This document shows, one piece after another, positions 5,595 through 12,215 of a stretch of DNA of 12,215 nt. The notes below the pieces were generated by a model. It did no database searches and was not told where the DNA came from. It worked only from the letters and a program-made list of their open reading frames with translations. This stretch comes from Nocardioidaceae bacterium (lineage in GTDB: Bacteria > Actinomycetota > Actinomycetes > Propionibacteriales > Nocardioidaceae). The DNA lies in NCBI GenBank assembly GCA_020438665.1, contig JAGQUE010000222.1, forward strand, positions 1-12,215. The letters are read 5' to 3'. Every line of letters starts with the position of its first letter. Positions within the stretch are counted from its first letter, which is position 1. The position numbers were made by a program, and so were the translations under genes.

Positions 5595-6665
5595 ATGCCA
5601 CGTGCACGTGACCTGGGGATCGTCGTCGGCGCCCTGCCCACCGGGCCGACCAACTCGCTGCTCGACGTGGCCGGCGTGGGCGTCGGCCACGCCACGCTGC
5701 ACCGCGACGAGCCCGATCCTCCGGTCGGTCGCGGGGTGGCTCGCACCGGCGTCACCTGCGTCGTCCTCGCCGAGGACGCCTTCCACCGACCGCTGCCCGC
5801 CGGCGGCGCCGTCCTCAACGGGGCCGGCGAGTGCACCGGTTTCATCACCGCCGCCGAGTGGGGCGCCGCCGAGACGCCCGTCTATCTGACGTCGACGATG
5901 CAGCTCGGACGGGTCTATGACGCGGCCTGCCGGATCGCGATGGAGGTCGATCCGGTGGTCGCCGAGGAGGTGGTCATCCCTGTCGTCGCGGAGTGCGACG
6001 ACTCCTTCCTCAACGACAACCGCCGCATGCAGGTCGAGTTCGACGACGTGGTCGCCGCGTGGCGGGTGGCCCTGACGTCCCGCGGCTCCACGACGCCGCC
6101 GCTCGAGGGCGCCGTCGGCGCCGGCACCGGAATGTCCTGCTTCGACTTCAAGGGCGGCATCGGCACCGCCTCCCGGGTGACCCCGGCCGGGCACACGGTC
6201 GGCGTCCTGCTGATGACCAACTTCGGCGTGCGCGAGGAGTGCGTCGTCGCCGGCGTGCCGGTCGGACGACTGCTGGGCCCCGCGTCCTCCGGACCCAGCG
6301 CCCCGGCCGGCTCGTGCATCGGCATCGTCGTGACCGACGCGCCCGTGGACGGTGCCGGCTGCGCCCGCCTCGCCCGGCGGGTCGGGCTCGGGCTGGCGCG
6401 CACCGGCTCGGTCGCCCACCATGGCAGCGGCGAGATCTTCATGGCCTTCGGCACCGGCCTGCGCCTGGACCGCGACGGACGGCCGGACGGGACCGTTCTC
6501 GTCACGGGCCGCGACCTCGACCCCCTCTTCGCCGCCGTCGTCGAGGCCAGCGAGGAGGCCGTCCTCAACTCCCTGTTCGGCGCCCCCACCACCGTGGGAC
6601 GCGCCGGCAACACGAGCCAGACCGCCCACACCCCCGAGGTGCTGACCCTGCTGGAGCGCCGATGA
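5595..6665 (+). CDS. P1/S58 family self-processing aminopeptidase (DmpA-like)
   Basis: A 356-residue member of the DmpA/BapA (MEROPS S58) family, aminopeptidases of the Ntn-like fold that cut themselves into two chains. The start RARDLGIVVGALPTGPTNSLLDVAGVGVGH is diagnostic. The cleavage site is visible in APAGSCIGIVVTDAP: processing before S240 would free the catalytic serine of the small chain. Other family segments are AECDDSFLND (132-141), GAGTGMSCFDFKGGIG (175-190), and EAVLNSLFGAPTTVGRAGNT (321-340). The family removes N-terminal residues, including D-amino acids, beta-amino acids or amides in some members; the exact substrate here is unknown. No signal peptide, so cytoplasmic. ATG 5595 is preferred over 5586. 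Its TGA overlaps the ATG of the CocE gene, so the two are coupled. Confidence 0.93.
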   Translation: MPRARDLGIVVGALPTGPTNSLLDVAGVGVGHATLHRDEPDPPVGRGVARTGVTCVVLAEDAFHRPLPAGGAVLNGAGECTGFITAAEWGAAETPVYLTSTMQLGRVYDAACRIAMEVDPVVAEEVVIPVVAECDDSFLNDNRRMQVEFDDVVAAWRVALTSRGSTTPPLEGAVGAGTGMSCFDFKGGIGTASRVTPAGHTVGVLLMTNFGVREECVVAGVPVGRLLGPASSGPSAPAGSCIGIVVTDAPVDGAGCARLARRVGLGLARTGSVAHHGSGEIFMAFGTGLRLDRDGRPDGTVLVTGRDLDPLFAAVVEASEEAVLNSLFGAPTTVGRAGNTSQTAHTPEVLTLLERR

Positions 6666-8569
6666 ACGAGCACGAGATCCGCATCCGGATGGCCGACGGC
6701 GTCGAGCTGGCGGCGCGGCTCTATCTGCCCGACCCGGGGCTCGGTCCCCAGCCATGCCTCCTCGAGGCACTCCCCTATCGCAAGGACGACCTCACGTCGT
6801 CGTACGCCGAGTCCTATGTCGCCCTCTGCGAGACCTATGACTACGCCGTGTGCCGCGTCGACGTCCGCGGCACCGGGTCGTCCGGCGGCGACGCGACCGA
6901 CGAGTATCCCGAGGCGGAGCAGTCCGATCTCGCCGAGGTGATCGCCTGGCTGGCCGCCCAGGAGTGGTGTGACGGCAACGTCGGGATGTGGGGCACCTCC
7001 TACTCCGGCTTCAACTCCCTCCAGCTGGCCGTCGAGCGACCCCCGGCGCTCAAGGCGATCTGTGCGATCTATGCCACCGACGACCGCTGGACCGACGACG
7101 TCCACTGGCGCGGCGGGGCGTTGCGCCTGGTCGACCTCGTCGACTACTGCCACTACATGACGCCGATGAACGTGCTGCCGCCCGTGCCAGCCGTGTGGGG
7201 CGCGGGCTGGGAGGCCGAGTGGCATCGCCGGCTCGAGACCAACGAGCCCTGGGTGCTGACCTGGCTGCGCGAGAACCGCCACGGCGCCTATTGGAACCAC
7301 GGCTCGGTGCGTCTCGACGGCGGCACCCGCGGCTATGACCGCATCGACTGCGCGGTCATGATCATCGCCGGGTGGGCCGACGGCTACCGCAACAACTCCT
7401 TCCGCACCGTCGCGGCGCTTGCCGACGCCGGCATACCCCACCGGCTGCTCGCCGGGCCGTGGGCCCACGCCGACGCCACCCACGCCATGCCCGGGCCGCG
7501 GATCGACCTCGACGTCGAGCTCGCCGCCTGGTTCGACCGGTGGTTGCGCGGCCAGGGCGAGCACGCCGACGGCTGCGACGTCTTCGTGCGCTCCTCGACG
7601 CGGCCCGAGCCCGACCTCGACCTCCACGAGGGCTGGTGGGTCAGGGTGCCGTCGCGGCCGCCCGTGACGCCCCACACTGTCGCGCTGGCCGGACCTCGAG
7701 ACCTCCCCGTGGTGGCCGACGTCGGCACCACGGCATGGATCGACTGCGCGGGTCACCTGCCCTGGGGGCTGTCCGGCGACCAGCGCATCGACGACGCCCG
7801 CTCGCTGACCTGGGACGCGACGCCACCCTCGGCACCGGTCGTGGGTCAGCCGCGGGCACGGCTGCGGCTCGTCGTCGACGCGCCGATGGCGTCGGTGTCG
7901 GTGAAGCTGTGCGACGTCTTCCCTGACGGCACCTCGGCCCTGGTGTCCCGCGGCAGCCTCGACCTGGCCTATCGCGACGGCGTGCACGGGTCGCCGCGGC
8001 CGCTGGTGCCAGGTGAGCCGTTCGAGGTCGAGGTCGAGCTCGACGCGTGCGCCTATGCCTGGACCGGCGACAACCGGCTGCGTGTCTCGGTCGCCGGCGC
8101 CGACTGGCCCAACACCGTCGCTCCCCCGGCGCCGGTCACCGTGACCGTGCTCGACGGGTCGCTCACCCTGCCGCTGCTGGAGGGGTCCTTCCCCGCGCCC
8201 GCGTTCGTCGCGGGAGCCGAACACTCCTCGGAGTCCGACGAGGGCATCGGCTGGGAGATCCGCCACGACATCCTCCGTCGGGTCACCACCGCGGCGACAC
8301 GCACGGACTCGTCGTACGCCACGCCCTATGACGGCACCGCCCGCGAGCTCTATGTCGGCGAGGTCACCGTGGACACCCGGACGTTCGACCAGGCCGCGCA
8401 TGCGGCGACGACCTATGAGCTGACCTGGCCCGGCGTCGAGATCGAGCTGCGCTCGGTGATGGACGTCGAGATCGGGGCAGCGGGCTATGACGTCAGCATC
8501 GAGACGATCGCCACCCGAGACGGCCGCGAGGTGAGCCGGCGGACCTGGCACGAGGTCATCCCGCGCTGA
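6662..8569 (+). CDS. CocE/NonD (S15, X-Pro dipeptidyl-peptidase) family serine hydrolase
   Basis: A 635-residue alpha/beta hydrolase related to cocaine esterase, glutaryl-7-ACA acylase and X-prolyl dipeptidyl peptidase. The N-terminal catalytic domain shows MADGVELAARLYLP (10-23), DVRGTGSSGG (67-76), the nucleophile elbow GTSYSG (Ser113), GWADGY (Asp240) and GPWAHA (His269), which map onto the CocE triad S-D-H. From about residue 310 to roughly 540 lies the C-terminal jelly-roll (X-Pro dipeptidyl-peptidase C-terminal type), with GQPRARLRLVVDAPMASVSVKLCDVFPDG-like sequence. A further roughly 95-residue tail follows. No signal peptide, so probably cytoplasmic. It starts within the stop codon of the DmpA-like gene (ATGA). 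Together they look like a two-enzyme operon for hydrolysing amide or ester bonds of peptides or xenobiotic-like compounds; substrate unproven. Confidence 0.92.
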   Translation: MNEHEIRIRMADGVELAARLYLPDPGLGPQPCLLEALPYRKDDLTSSYAESYVALCETYDYAVCRVDVRGTGSSGGDATDEYPEAEQSDLAEVIAWLAAQEWCDGNVGMWGTSYSGFNSLQLAVERPPALKAICAIYATDDRWTDDVHWRGGALRLVDLVDYCHYMTPMNVLPPVPAVWGAGWEAEWHRRLETNEPWVLTWLRENRHGAYWNHGSVRLDGGTRGYDRIDCAVMIIAGWADGYRNNSFRTVAALADAGIPHRLLAGPWAHADATHAMPGPRIDLDVELAAWFDRWLRGQGEHADGCDVFVRSSTRPEPDLDLHEGWWVRVPSRPPVTPHTVALAGPRDLPVVADVGTTAWIDCAGHLPWGLSGDQRIDDARSLTWDATPPSAPVVGQPRARLRLVVDAPMASVSVKLCDVFPDGTSALVSRGSLDLAYRDGVHGSPRPLVPGEPFEVEVELDACAYAWTGDNRLRVSVAGADWPNTVAPPAPVTVTVLDGSLTLPLLEGSFPAPAFVAGAEHSSESDEGIGWEIRHDILRRVTTAATRTDSSYATPYDGTARELYVGEVTVDTRTFDQAAHAATTYELTWPGVEIELRSVMDVEIGAAGYDVSIETIATRDGREVSRRTWHEVIPR

Positions 8570-8598
8570 GGGCGCCGCCCGCCGGGGGCGGCTCAGCG
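8564..8598. terminator. bidirectional GC-rich hairpin spanning two convergent stop codons
   Basis: CGCTGAG (8564-8570) pairs with CTCAGCG (8592-8598). An inner stem CCGCCC (8575-8580) pairs with GGGCGG (8586-8591) around a GCCGG loop, leaving a four-base bulge on one side. The TGA of the CocE gene and the TGA of the small membrane protein gene lie in the two outer arms. There is no T-tract on either strand, as is common in high-GC actinobacteria. It probably stops transcription from both sides. Confidence 0.6.
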
Positions 8599-8862
8599 GT
8601 CGTTGAGGCGGTAGCCCAGGCTCACCCCGAGCGCGATGACGGGGACGAGCAGGGCCATGACGCCCAGCCCGAACATGAGGGTCCCCCAGATGACGAGCGC
8701 CGAGTCGAGGCTCAGATGACCGATGTCGTCGACCTTGGTCGCCTCCTGCGAGACGAGGCCACCCCCCAGGGTCACCAGCATCAGCCCCGCCAACGCGGAG
8801 CCGGCGATCCACAGCCGCGCATATTGGACGCTGCCGCGCGACCAGGCAGGGGGTTCAGTCAT
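8593..8862 (-). CDS. small two-helix membrane protein of unknown function
   Basis: An 89-residue protein with two predicted membrane helices: about 17-38 (LWIAGSALAGLMLVTLGGGLV) and about 56-82 (ALVIWGTLMFGLGVMALLVPVIALGV). They are joined by a short loop with charged residues (SQEATKVDDIGHLSLD), and there is a short polar N-terminus. I do not recognise a family. The ATG at 8862 is preceded by GAGGAG, a good ribosome site. Upstream bases 8880-8916 are unusually AT-rich and probably hold its promoter; TAAACT on the minus strand at 8913-8908 is a possible -10. It lies downstream of the glycosyltransferase in the same direction, with a 99-base gap, so it is likely a separate unit. It could be a membrane partner of some larger protein, but nothing in the sequence shows which. 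Confidence 0.75.
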   Translation of the reverse strand: MTEPPAWSRGSVQYARLWIAGSALAGLMLVTLGGGLVSQEATKVDDIGHLSLDSALVIWGTLMFGLGVMALLVPVIALGVSLGYRLNDR

Positions 8863-8961
8863 GGGTGGGACTCCTCGAGAACGAAACCTGAAGTTGAAAT
8901 CCGGATGAGTTTAGACGAGGGGGTGGAGGTGGCGGATGACGCTCCTCAGAGTGAGACGCGG
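8863..8961. other. intergenic region with an AT-rich patch
   Basis: These 99 bases separate the glycosyltransferase stop from the small membrane protein start. The stretch 8880-8916 has far more A and T than anything nearby and includes TTGAAA on the plus strand and TAAACT on the minus strand. No -35/-10 pair with normal spacing stands out. I see no hairpin good enough to be a terminator for the glycosyltransferase. Confidence 0.4.
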
Positions 8962-10224
8962 TCACGACCGGCCGACGTGCCGTTCCAGATGCTCGACGGC
9001 CCTGGCCACCCCGTCCTCGGCGCGGATGACGGCCCCCAGGTCGGCCGCGCGGGCGGCGATCGGGGGCGAGGTCACCAGCGACTCCACCATCCAGCCCAGC
9101 GCCTCGGCCGTCGCTTCGTGCCGCCGCAGCGGCGGGGCGCCCACCCCGAGCTCGTGGACCCGTCGGCCCCAGAACGGCTGGTCTCCGATGTGGGCGACGA
9201 CCCCGGTCGGTCGACCCGCCCGCAGTCCGGCGGCCGTCGTGCCGGCGCCCCCGTGGTGGATCACCGCCGCGCAGCGCGGGAAGAGCCAGTCGTGGGGGAC
9301 GTCGTCGACGACGTGGACCCCGGCCGGGAGACCGGCCGCCGCCAGCCCGGCCGCGCCACGATGGACGACCGCCCTGACCCCCGCCCGGGCCACGGCGGCG
9401 AGGATGGTCGCCATCGTGCCGTCGGAGTCGTGGGTCGACATCGAGCCGAACCCGACATAGACGGGCGGTTCGCCGGCGTCGAGGAAGGCCCGGAGGTCCG
9501 CGTCGGGCGTCCAGGCGTCGGCCGCGTCCAGGAACCAGTAGCCCGTCACCTGGAGGTGCGCCGGCCAGTCGGCCGGCTGCGGTACGACGGCCGGGCTGAC
9601 GCCCACCACGGTCGGGGTGTCGGCGTACAACCGGGCGAGGTGGCGGCGCGACGGCTGCCCGATCCCGAGACGCCGCCTGATCTCGCGGCCGGGCGCCGAG
9701 AAGGCTCCGGCGAGGAACCAGTTCATCAGCTGACCCGACACCAGGTTGGCCCGGCTGAACGCGCGCGGACGGGACGCCTGGACGCCGGCCCAGCCGGCCC
9801 GCGTCGGCGCGAACGGCGCCATCAACGCCACCGCGTGGCGGCCGCCGCCGGCCCGGACCAGCGCATCGGTCCCGTCGATCGTGAGCACGCCGGAGATGAA
9901 GACGTCAGCCGTGCCGGCGAGCTCCAGCACCTCCCCGACCAAGGCGAGGCCCCAGGTGTCGACCATCCGGGTCAGGAGCTTGAGCTCCAGCATCGGGCGG
10001 TGGCTGCTGTGGCCTAGCCAGGACCGGCCGAGGTCGGAGTCGAGGAGGTCCCTCACGTCCGCGGAGAAGCCGTGGAAGGCCAGCCCCCGGGCCTCGACGA
10101 AGGGGCCGAAGTCGCGCGCCGCGGACACCACGACCTCGTGGCCGGCCCGCTGCAGCCCGAGCGCGAGCGCGACGAGCGGCTGGACATCACCCCGGGAGCC
10201 CGCCGCAAACACCATGACCCGCAC
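8962..10224 (-). CDS. GT1 family glycosyltransferase (UDP/NDP-sugar dependent, MGT/sterol glucosyltransferase-like)
   Basis: A 420-residue GT-B fold glycosyltransferase of family GT1. The N-terminal acceptor domain opens MRVMVFAAGSRGDVQPLVAL, the hallmark of the macrolide/sterol/rhamnolipid-type group. The C-terminal donor domain has PVYVGFGSM (254-262), VPHDWLFPRCAAVIHHGG (309-326), the donor-binding HHGGAGTT (323-330) and RPTGVVAHIGDQPFWG (338-353), with D348-Q349 contacting the sugar. It therefore transfers a sugar to a small lipophilic acceptor, perhaps a lipid, polyketide or sterol-like compound. No biosynthetic cluster is nearby to identify it. The start is GTG 10224, with GGATGG a few bases upstream; ATG 10215 is a possible alternative that removes three residues. 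It is divergent from the epimerase gene (59-base gap). Confidence 0.92.
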   Translation of the reverse strand: MRVMVFAAGSRGDVQPLVALALGLQRAGHEVVVSAARDFGPFVEARGLAFHGFSADVRDLLDSDLGRSWLGHSSHRPMLELKLLTRMVDTWGLALVGEVLELAGTADVFISGVLTIDGTDALVRAGGGRHAVALMAPFAPTRAGWAGVQASRPRAFSRANLVSGQLMNWFLAGAFSAPGREIRRRLGIGQPSRRHLARLYADTPTVVGVSPAVVPQPADWPAHLQVTGYWFLDAADAWTPDADLRAFLDAGEPPVYVGFGSMSTHDSDGTMATILAAVARAGVRAVVHRGAAGLAAAGLPAGVHVVDDVPHDWLFPRCAAVIHHGGAGTTAAGLRAGRPTGVVAHIGDQPFWGRRVHELGVGAPPLRRHEATAEALGWMVESLVTSPPIAARAADLGAVIRAEDGVARAVEHLERHVGRS

Positions 10225-10271
10225 CCGACCATCCGAGCAGATCCCGTCACCGACGGCCAGCCGACATGTGC

Positions 10272-10277
10272 CAGGCT
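10272..10277 (+). promoter_or_regulatory. possible -10 box of a leaderless epimerase promoter
   Basis: CAGGCT lies six bases before ATG 10284, the same geometry as the TAGGAT before the 123-residue gene. It supports 10284 rather than the in-frame ATG at 10266, which would lie upstream of this box and lacks a ribosome site. The surrounding CCAGCC/GGCTGG inverted repeat (10258-10280) could also affect expression. Confidence 0.4.
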
Positions 10278-10283
10278 GGCGAC

Positions 10284-11213
10284 ATGGTCGCGCCCACGGG
10301 AGAGCAGTTCGAGATCGCCGCCACCGGTTATCGCGCCGTCGTCACCGAGGGTGGCGCGACGTTGCGGTCACTGGACCTCGACGGGCGTCCCCTGCTCGAC
10401 GGGTTCGCCCCCGACGAGACACCGTCCGGCGCGCGCGGCCAGGTGCTGGCGCCCTGGGTCAACCGCATCCGGGACGGCCGCTACGAGTTCGGCGGGAAGA
10501 GCCACCAGCTGCCGATCTCGGAGGTGCCCCGCAACAACGCCTCCCACGGACTGGTGCGTTGGGCCGCATGGACCGTGGAGGAGCACACCGACCACTCGGT
10601 CAGCCTGCTGTGCCGTGTCATGGCGCAGAGCGGCTATCCCTGGACACTCGACCTCCACGTGCTCTATGACCTATCCGCCGACGGGCTCACGGTCACCCAG
10701 TCGGCGACCAACCTGTCGCCCGCGGCGGCGCCGTACGCCGTCGGCGTGCACCCCTACCTTGCCGTCGGCCCCGGCCCGATCGACGGCTGCGAGCTGACGC
10801 TGCCGGCGTCGACCCGGCTGCTCGCCGACCCCGAGCGCAAGCTGCCGACCGGGACCGAGCCGGTCGACGGCGGCGCCTATGACTTCCGGATGGCGCGCCC
10901 GATCGGCGCGACCGTCTTCGACAACGCCTTCACCGACCTGGTCCGAGACGCCCAGGGCCGGGCGACGACCGTGCTGCACGACCCGGTCGCCGGCCAAGGG
11001 GTGGCGTTGTGGGTCGACGCACGCCACTCCTGGCTGCAGGTCTATTCCGGCGAGGAGAGCCCTGAGACCGCGCGTCGCTCGCTGGCCGTGGAGCCCATGA
11101 CGGCTCCCCCGGACGCCTTCAACAGCGGCACCGACCTCGTCGTCCTGGCCCCCGCCGGCACCCCCGGCGACGACCACACCTGCTCCTGGGGCATCCGCGC
11201 CATCACCGACTGA
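10284..11213 (+). CDS. aldose 1-epimerase family protein
   Basis: A 309-residue galactose-mutarotase-fold protein that would interconvert alpha and beta anomers of an aldose (cytoplasmic; no signal peptide). Family segments are QVLAPWVNRIRDGRYEFGGK (53-72), NNASHGLVRWAAW (84-96, with the catalytic-region His), YAVGVHPYL (146-154, the second conserved His), FDNAFTDLVRD (212-222) and LQVYSGEESPETARRSLAVEPMTAPPDAFNSG (250-281), in which the Glu of AVEPMT is the expected catalytic base. The actinobacterial members are often annotated only as aldose 1-epimerase family, and the true sugar is uncertain; no galactose operon is present here. The start is ATG 10284, favoured by a -10-like box six bases upstream. 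ATG 10266 would add six residues. It is divergent from the glycosyltransferase, so a shared sugar-related role is possible but unproven. Confidence 0.9.
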   Translation: MVAPTGEQFEIAATGYRAVVTEGGATLRSLDLDGRPLLDGFAPDETPSGARGQVLAPWVNRIRDGRYEFGGKSHQLPISEVPRNNASHGLVRWAAWTVEEHTDHSVSLLCRVMAQSGYPWTLDLHVLYDLSADGLTVTQSATNLSPAAAPYAVGVHPYLAVGPGPIDGCELTLPASTRLLADPERKLPTGTEPVDGGAYDFRMARPIGATVFDNAFTDLVRDAQGRATTVLHDPVAGQGVALWVDARHSWLQVYSGEESPETARRSLAVEPMTAPPDAFNSGTDLVVLAPAGTPGDDHTCSWGIRAITD

Positions 11214-11219
11214 CGCCCT

Positions 11220-11231
11220 CCCCGGCCGGGG
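11220..11231. terminator. weak palindromic terminator candidate between convergent genes
   Basis: CCCCGGCCGGGG is a perfect 12-base palindrome seven bases after the epimerase stop and is followed by TTCT. As RNA it gives only a four-pair stem with a four-base loop. It sits between two convergent genes and may help end both transcripts, but it is far weaker than the hairpin at 8564-8598. Confidence 0.3.
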
Positions 11232-11256
11232 TTCTCCCCACGCTCCGGATGGTCCG

Positions 11257-11706
11257 TCAGGGGGACTGGTGGCGGGCCTCGAGGAGGGCGCGTAGCTCGC
11301 GGATGGCGGCGCGGGCGCGGCCGCCGTCGGAGCCCTGGATGCCGATGGCGGACACGGAGTTGCCGTCGCTGAGGTCGAGGGTCGCCCACGGGGCGCCCTG
11401 AGGCATCGTCACCGAGACGACCTGAGCCCACGTGTAGAGGTGGTGGCGGTAGCCGTTGACCACCTCGATGCCGACGTCGGTGGCGATGACCTTGGACCTC
11501 ATCACGGCATAGAACGCCGCCCAGATGATCAGGCCGAGGGAGATGGCCGAGATCCGCTGGGACAGCGTGAACGCCGCGCGGACGTCGGCCGGGAAGGTCA
11601 GCCAGGCCACCGCGGTGACCAGCAGCAGCATCAGGCCGAGCGCCCAGCCGGCGATCCGGACGCCGAGCGGGCGCCAGGTGCGCGGCAGGTCGGGCAGGTC
11701 GGCCAT
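11257..11706 (-). CDS. membrane-anchored PH domain-containing protein next to hisG
   Basis: A 149-residue protein with two N-terminal membrane helices, about 18-39 (IAGWALGLMLLLVTAVAWLTF) and about 52-67 (ISAISLGLIIWAAFYAVM). They are followed by a bacterial PH domain (about 68-145) facing the cytoplasm: VIATDVGIEVVNGYRHHLYTW, then VVSVTMPQGAPWATLDLSDG and an end helix GGRARAAIRELRALLEARH. Proteins of this type are commonly found directly after hisG in actinobacteria (established context), but their function is not known to me. The start is ATG 11706, sharing its A with the hisG TGA (TGATG), so translation is coupled; an upstream GTG at 11718 lies inside hisG and is less likely. No obvious link of the PH domain to histidine synthesis is visible. 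Confidence 0.87.
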   Translation of the reverse strand: MADLPDLPRTWRPLGVRIAGWALGLMLLLVTAVAWLTFPADVRAAFTLSQRISAISLGLIIWAAFYAVMRSKVIATDVGIEVVNGYRHHLYTWAQVVSVTMPQGAPWATLDLSDGNSVSAIGIQGSDGGRARAAIRELRALLEARHQSP

Positions 11707-12215
11707 CAGAGCCGGCACGCGTGGATGTCGGTCAACAGAATGCCCCGGGCGCCGATCTCGAACAGCTCGTCCATCATCCGCTGGGCGCCGGCGCGCGGCA
11801 CCATCGCGCGTACGGCGACCCAGCCCTCGCGATGAAGCGGCGACACGGTGGGGCTCTCGATGCCGGGCGTGAGGGCGACCGCCTGGGAGACGTTCTCGGC
11901 GAGGATGTCGTAGTCCATCATCACGTAGCTGCGGGCCACCAGGACGCCCTCGATGCGCCGCTTGAAGATGTCGAACCCGTCGAGCTCGGCGGTCCCCGCG
12001 CGGGTGATCAGCACGGCCTCGGACTCCAGCAGCACCTCGCCGAAGGTGTCGAGCCCGGCCGCGCGCAGCGTCGTACCGGTCTCGACGACATCGGCGATGA
12101 CGTCGGCGACACAGAGGGTGATCGCCGTCTCCACGACGCCGTCGAGTCGGACGACGTCGGCCGGCACGCCGTGGTCGGCCAGGTGCTTTTCGACCAGGCC
12201 CGGATAGGACGTCGC
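11706..12215 (-). CDS. hisG: ATP phosphoribosyltransferase, C-terminal part (runs off right edge)
   Basis: The last 169 residues of HisG, which joins ATP and PRPP to make phosphoribosyl-ATP, the first and feedback-controlled step of histidine synthesis. Visible segments are VVRLDGVVETAITLCVADVIADVVETGTTLR (the PRPP-binding DVVETG loop), LESEAVLITR, DIFKRRIEGVLVARSYVMMDYDI, then TPGIESPTVSPLHREGWVAVRAMV and the C-terminal GARGILLTDIHACRL. The last part is the ACT-like HisG_C regulatory domain of the long form, which binds histidine, so this is the self-sufficient HisG-L type that needs no HisZ. Roughly 110-120 N-terminal residues lie beyond the window; hisE is probably upstream (general actinobacterial order, not seen). 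The stop overlaps the start of the PH-domain gene. Confidence 0.97.
   Translation of the reverse strand, partial: ATSYPGLVEKHLADHGVPADVVRLDGVVETAITLCVADVIADVVETGTTLRAAGLDTFGEVLLESEAVLITRAGTAELDGFDIFKRRIEGVLVARSYVMMDYDILAENVSQAVALTPGIESPTVSPLHREGWVAVRAMVPRAGAQRMMDELFEIGARGILLTDIHACRL

Noticed and set aside
5915..8812. Very long minus-strand open frame opposite the S58 and CocE genes
   Set aside because: It has shadow composition (Arg, Gly, Val, His rich) with no domain, while the plus-strand genes have complete catalytic motifs.
1..12215. CRISPR arrays, tRNA genes, insertion sequences, phage or toxin-antitoxin genes
   Set aside because: I looked for repeats, cloverleaf-like segments, transposase motifs and small coupled gene pairs of that kind and saw none.

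Overview
This window is a very GC-rich, densely coded stretch of an actinobacterial chromosome. High GC at third codon positions, a TCGAAC-N4-GTTCGA-type LexA site, several apparently leaderless genes and the HisG/PH-domain gene pair all fit Actinobacteria. The overall style suggests Nocardioidaceae or a close relative, but that placement is my inference from the proteins. I see no tRNA, rRNA, CRISPR array, insertion sequence or phage gene, and there is no gene-free stretch longer than about 160 bases. The region reads as stable chromosome carrying housekeeping genes and small accessory enzyme operons.

Layout. (1) 1-2374, all on the minus strand: the 5' part of dxs (isoprenoid synthesis) runs off the left edge. 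Upstream of it lie a strictosidine-synthase/SMP-30-like beta-propeller gene and a Nudix hydrolase gene (joined by an ATGA overlap), then a conserved-looking 123-residue protein of unknown function. That last gene has a near-consensus SOS box over its -35 region. (2) 2531-3934, plus strand: a secreted/membrane thiol-redox protein with an N-terminal CPHC thioredoxin domain fused to a CcdA/DsbD-like membrane domain. (3) 3921-5533, minus strand: a histone-deacetylase/acetylpolyamine-amidohydrolase-family enzyme followed, with a GTGA overlap, by a YhbS-type GNAT acetyltransferase. (4) 5595-8569, plus strand and divergent from the deacetylase: a DmpA-type (S58) self-processing aminopeptidase overlapping (ATGA) a CocE/S15 hydrolase. 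(5) 8593-10224, minus strand: a small two-helix membrane protein and a GT1 glycosyltransferase. (6) 10284-11213, plus strand: an aldose 1-epimerase-family protein. (7) 11257-12215, minus strand: hisG (first histidine-biosynthesis step, 5' end outside the window) followed by a membrane PH-domain protein coupled through TGATG.

How the genes work together. Tight stop/start overlaps define four coupled pairs: Nudix-propeller, deacetylase-GNAT, S58-CocE and hisG-PH. The most interesting points are the LexA site over a leaderless promoter of an unknown gene, the translationally coupled deacetylase/acetyltransferase pair, the reversed DsbD-like domain order, and a GC-rich hairpin that contains both stop codons of two convergent genes. 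I did not find a clearly new multi-gene system. The SOS-linked unknown gene is the best candidate for undescribed biology.
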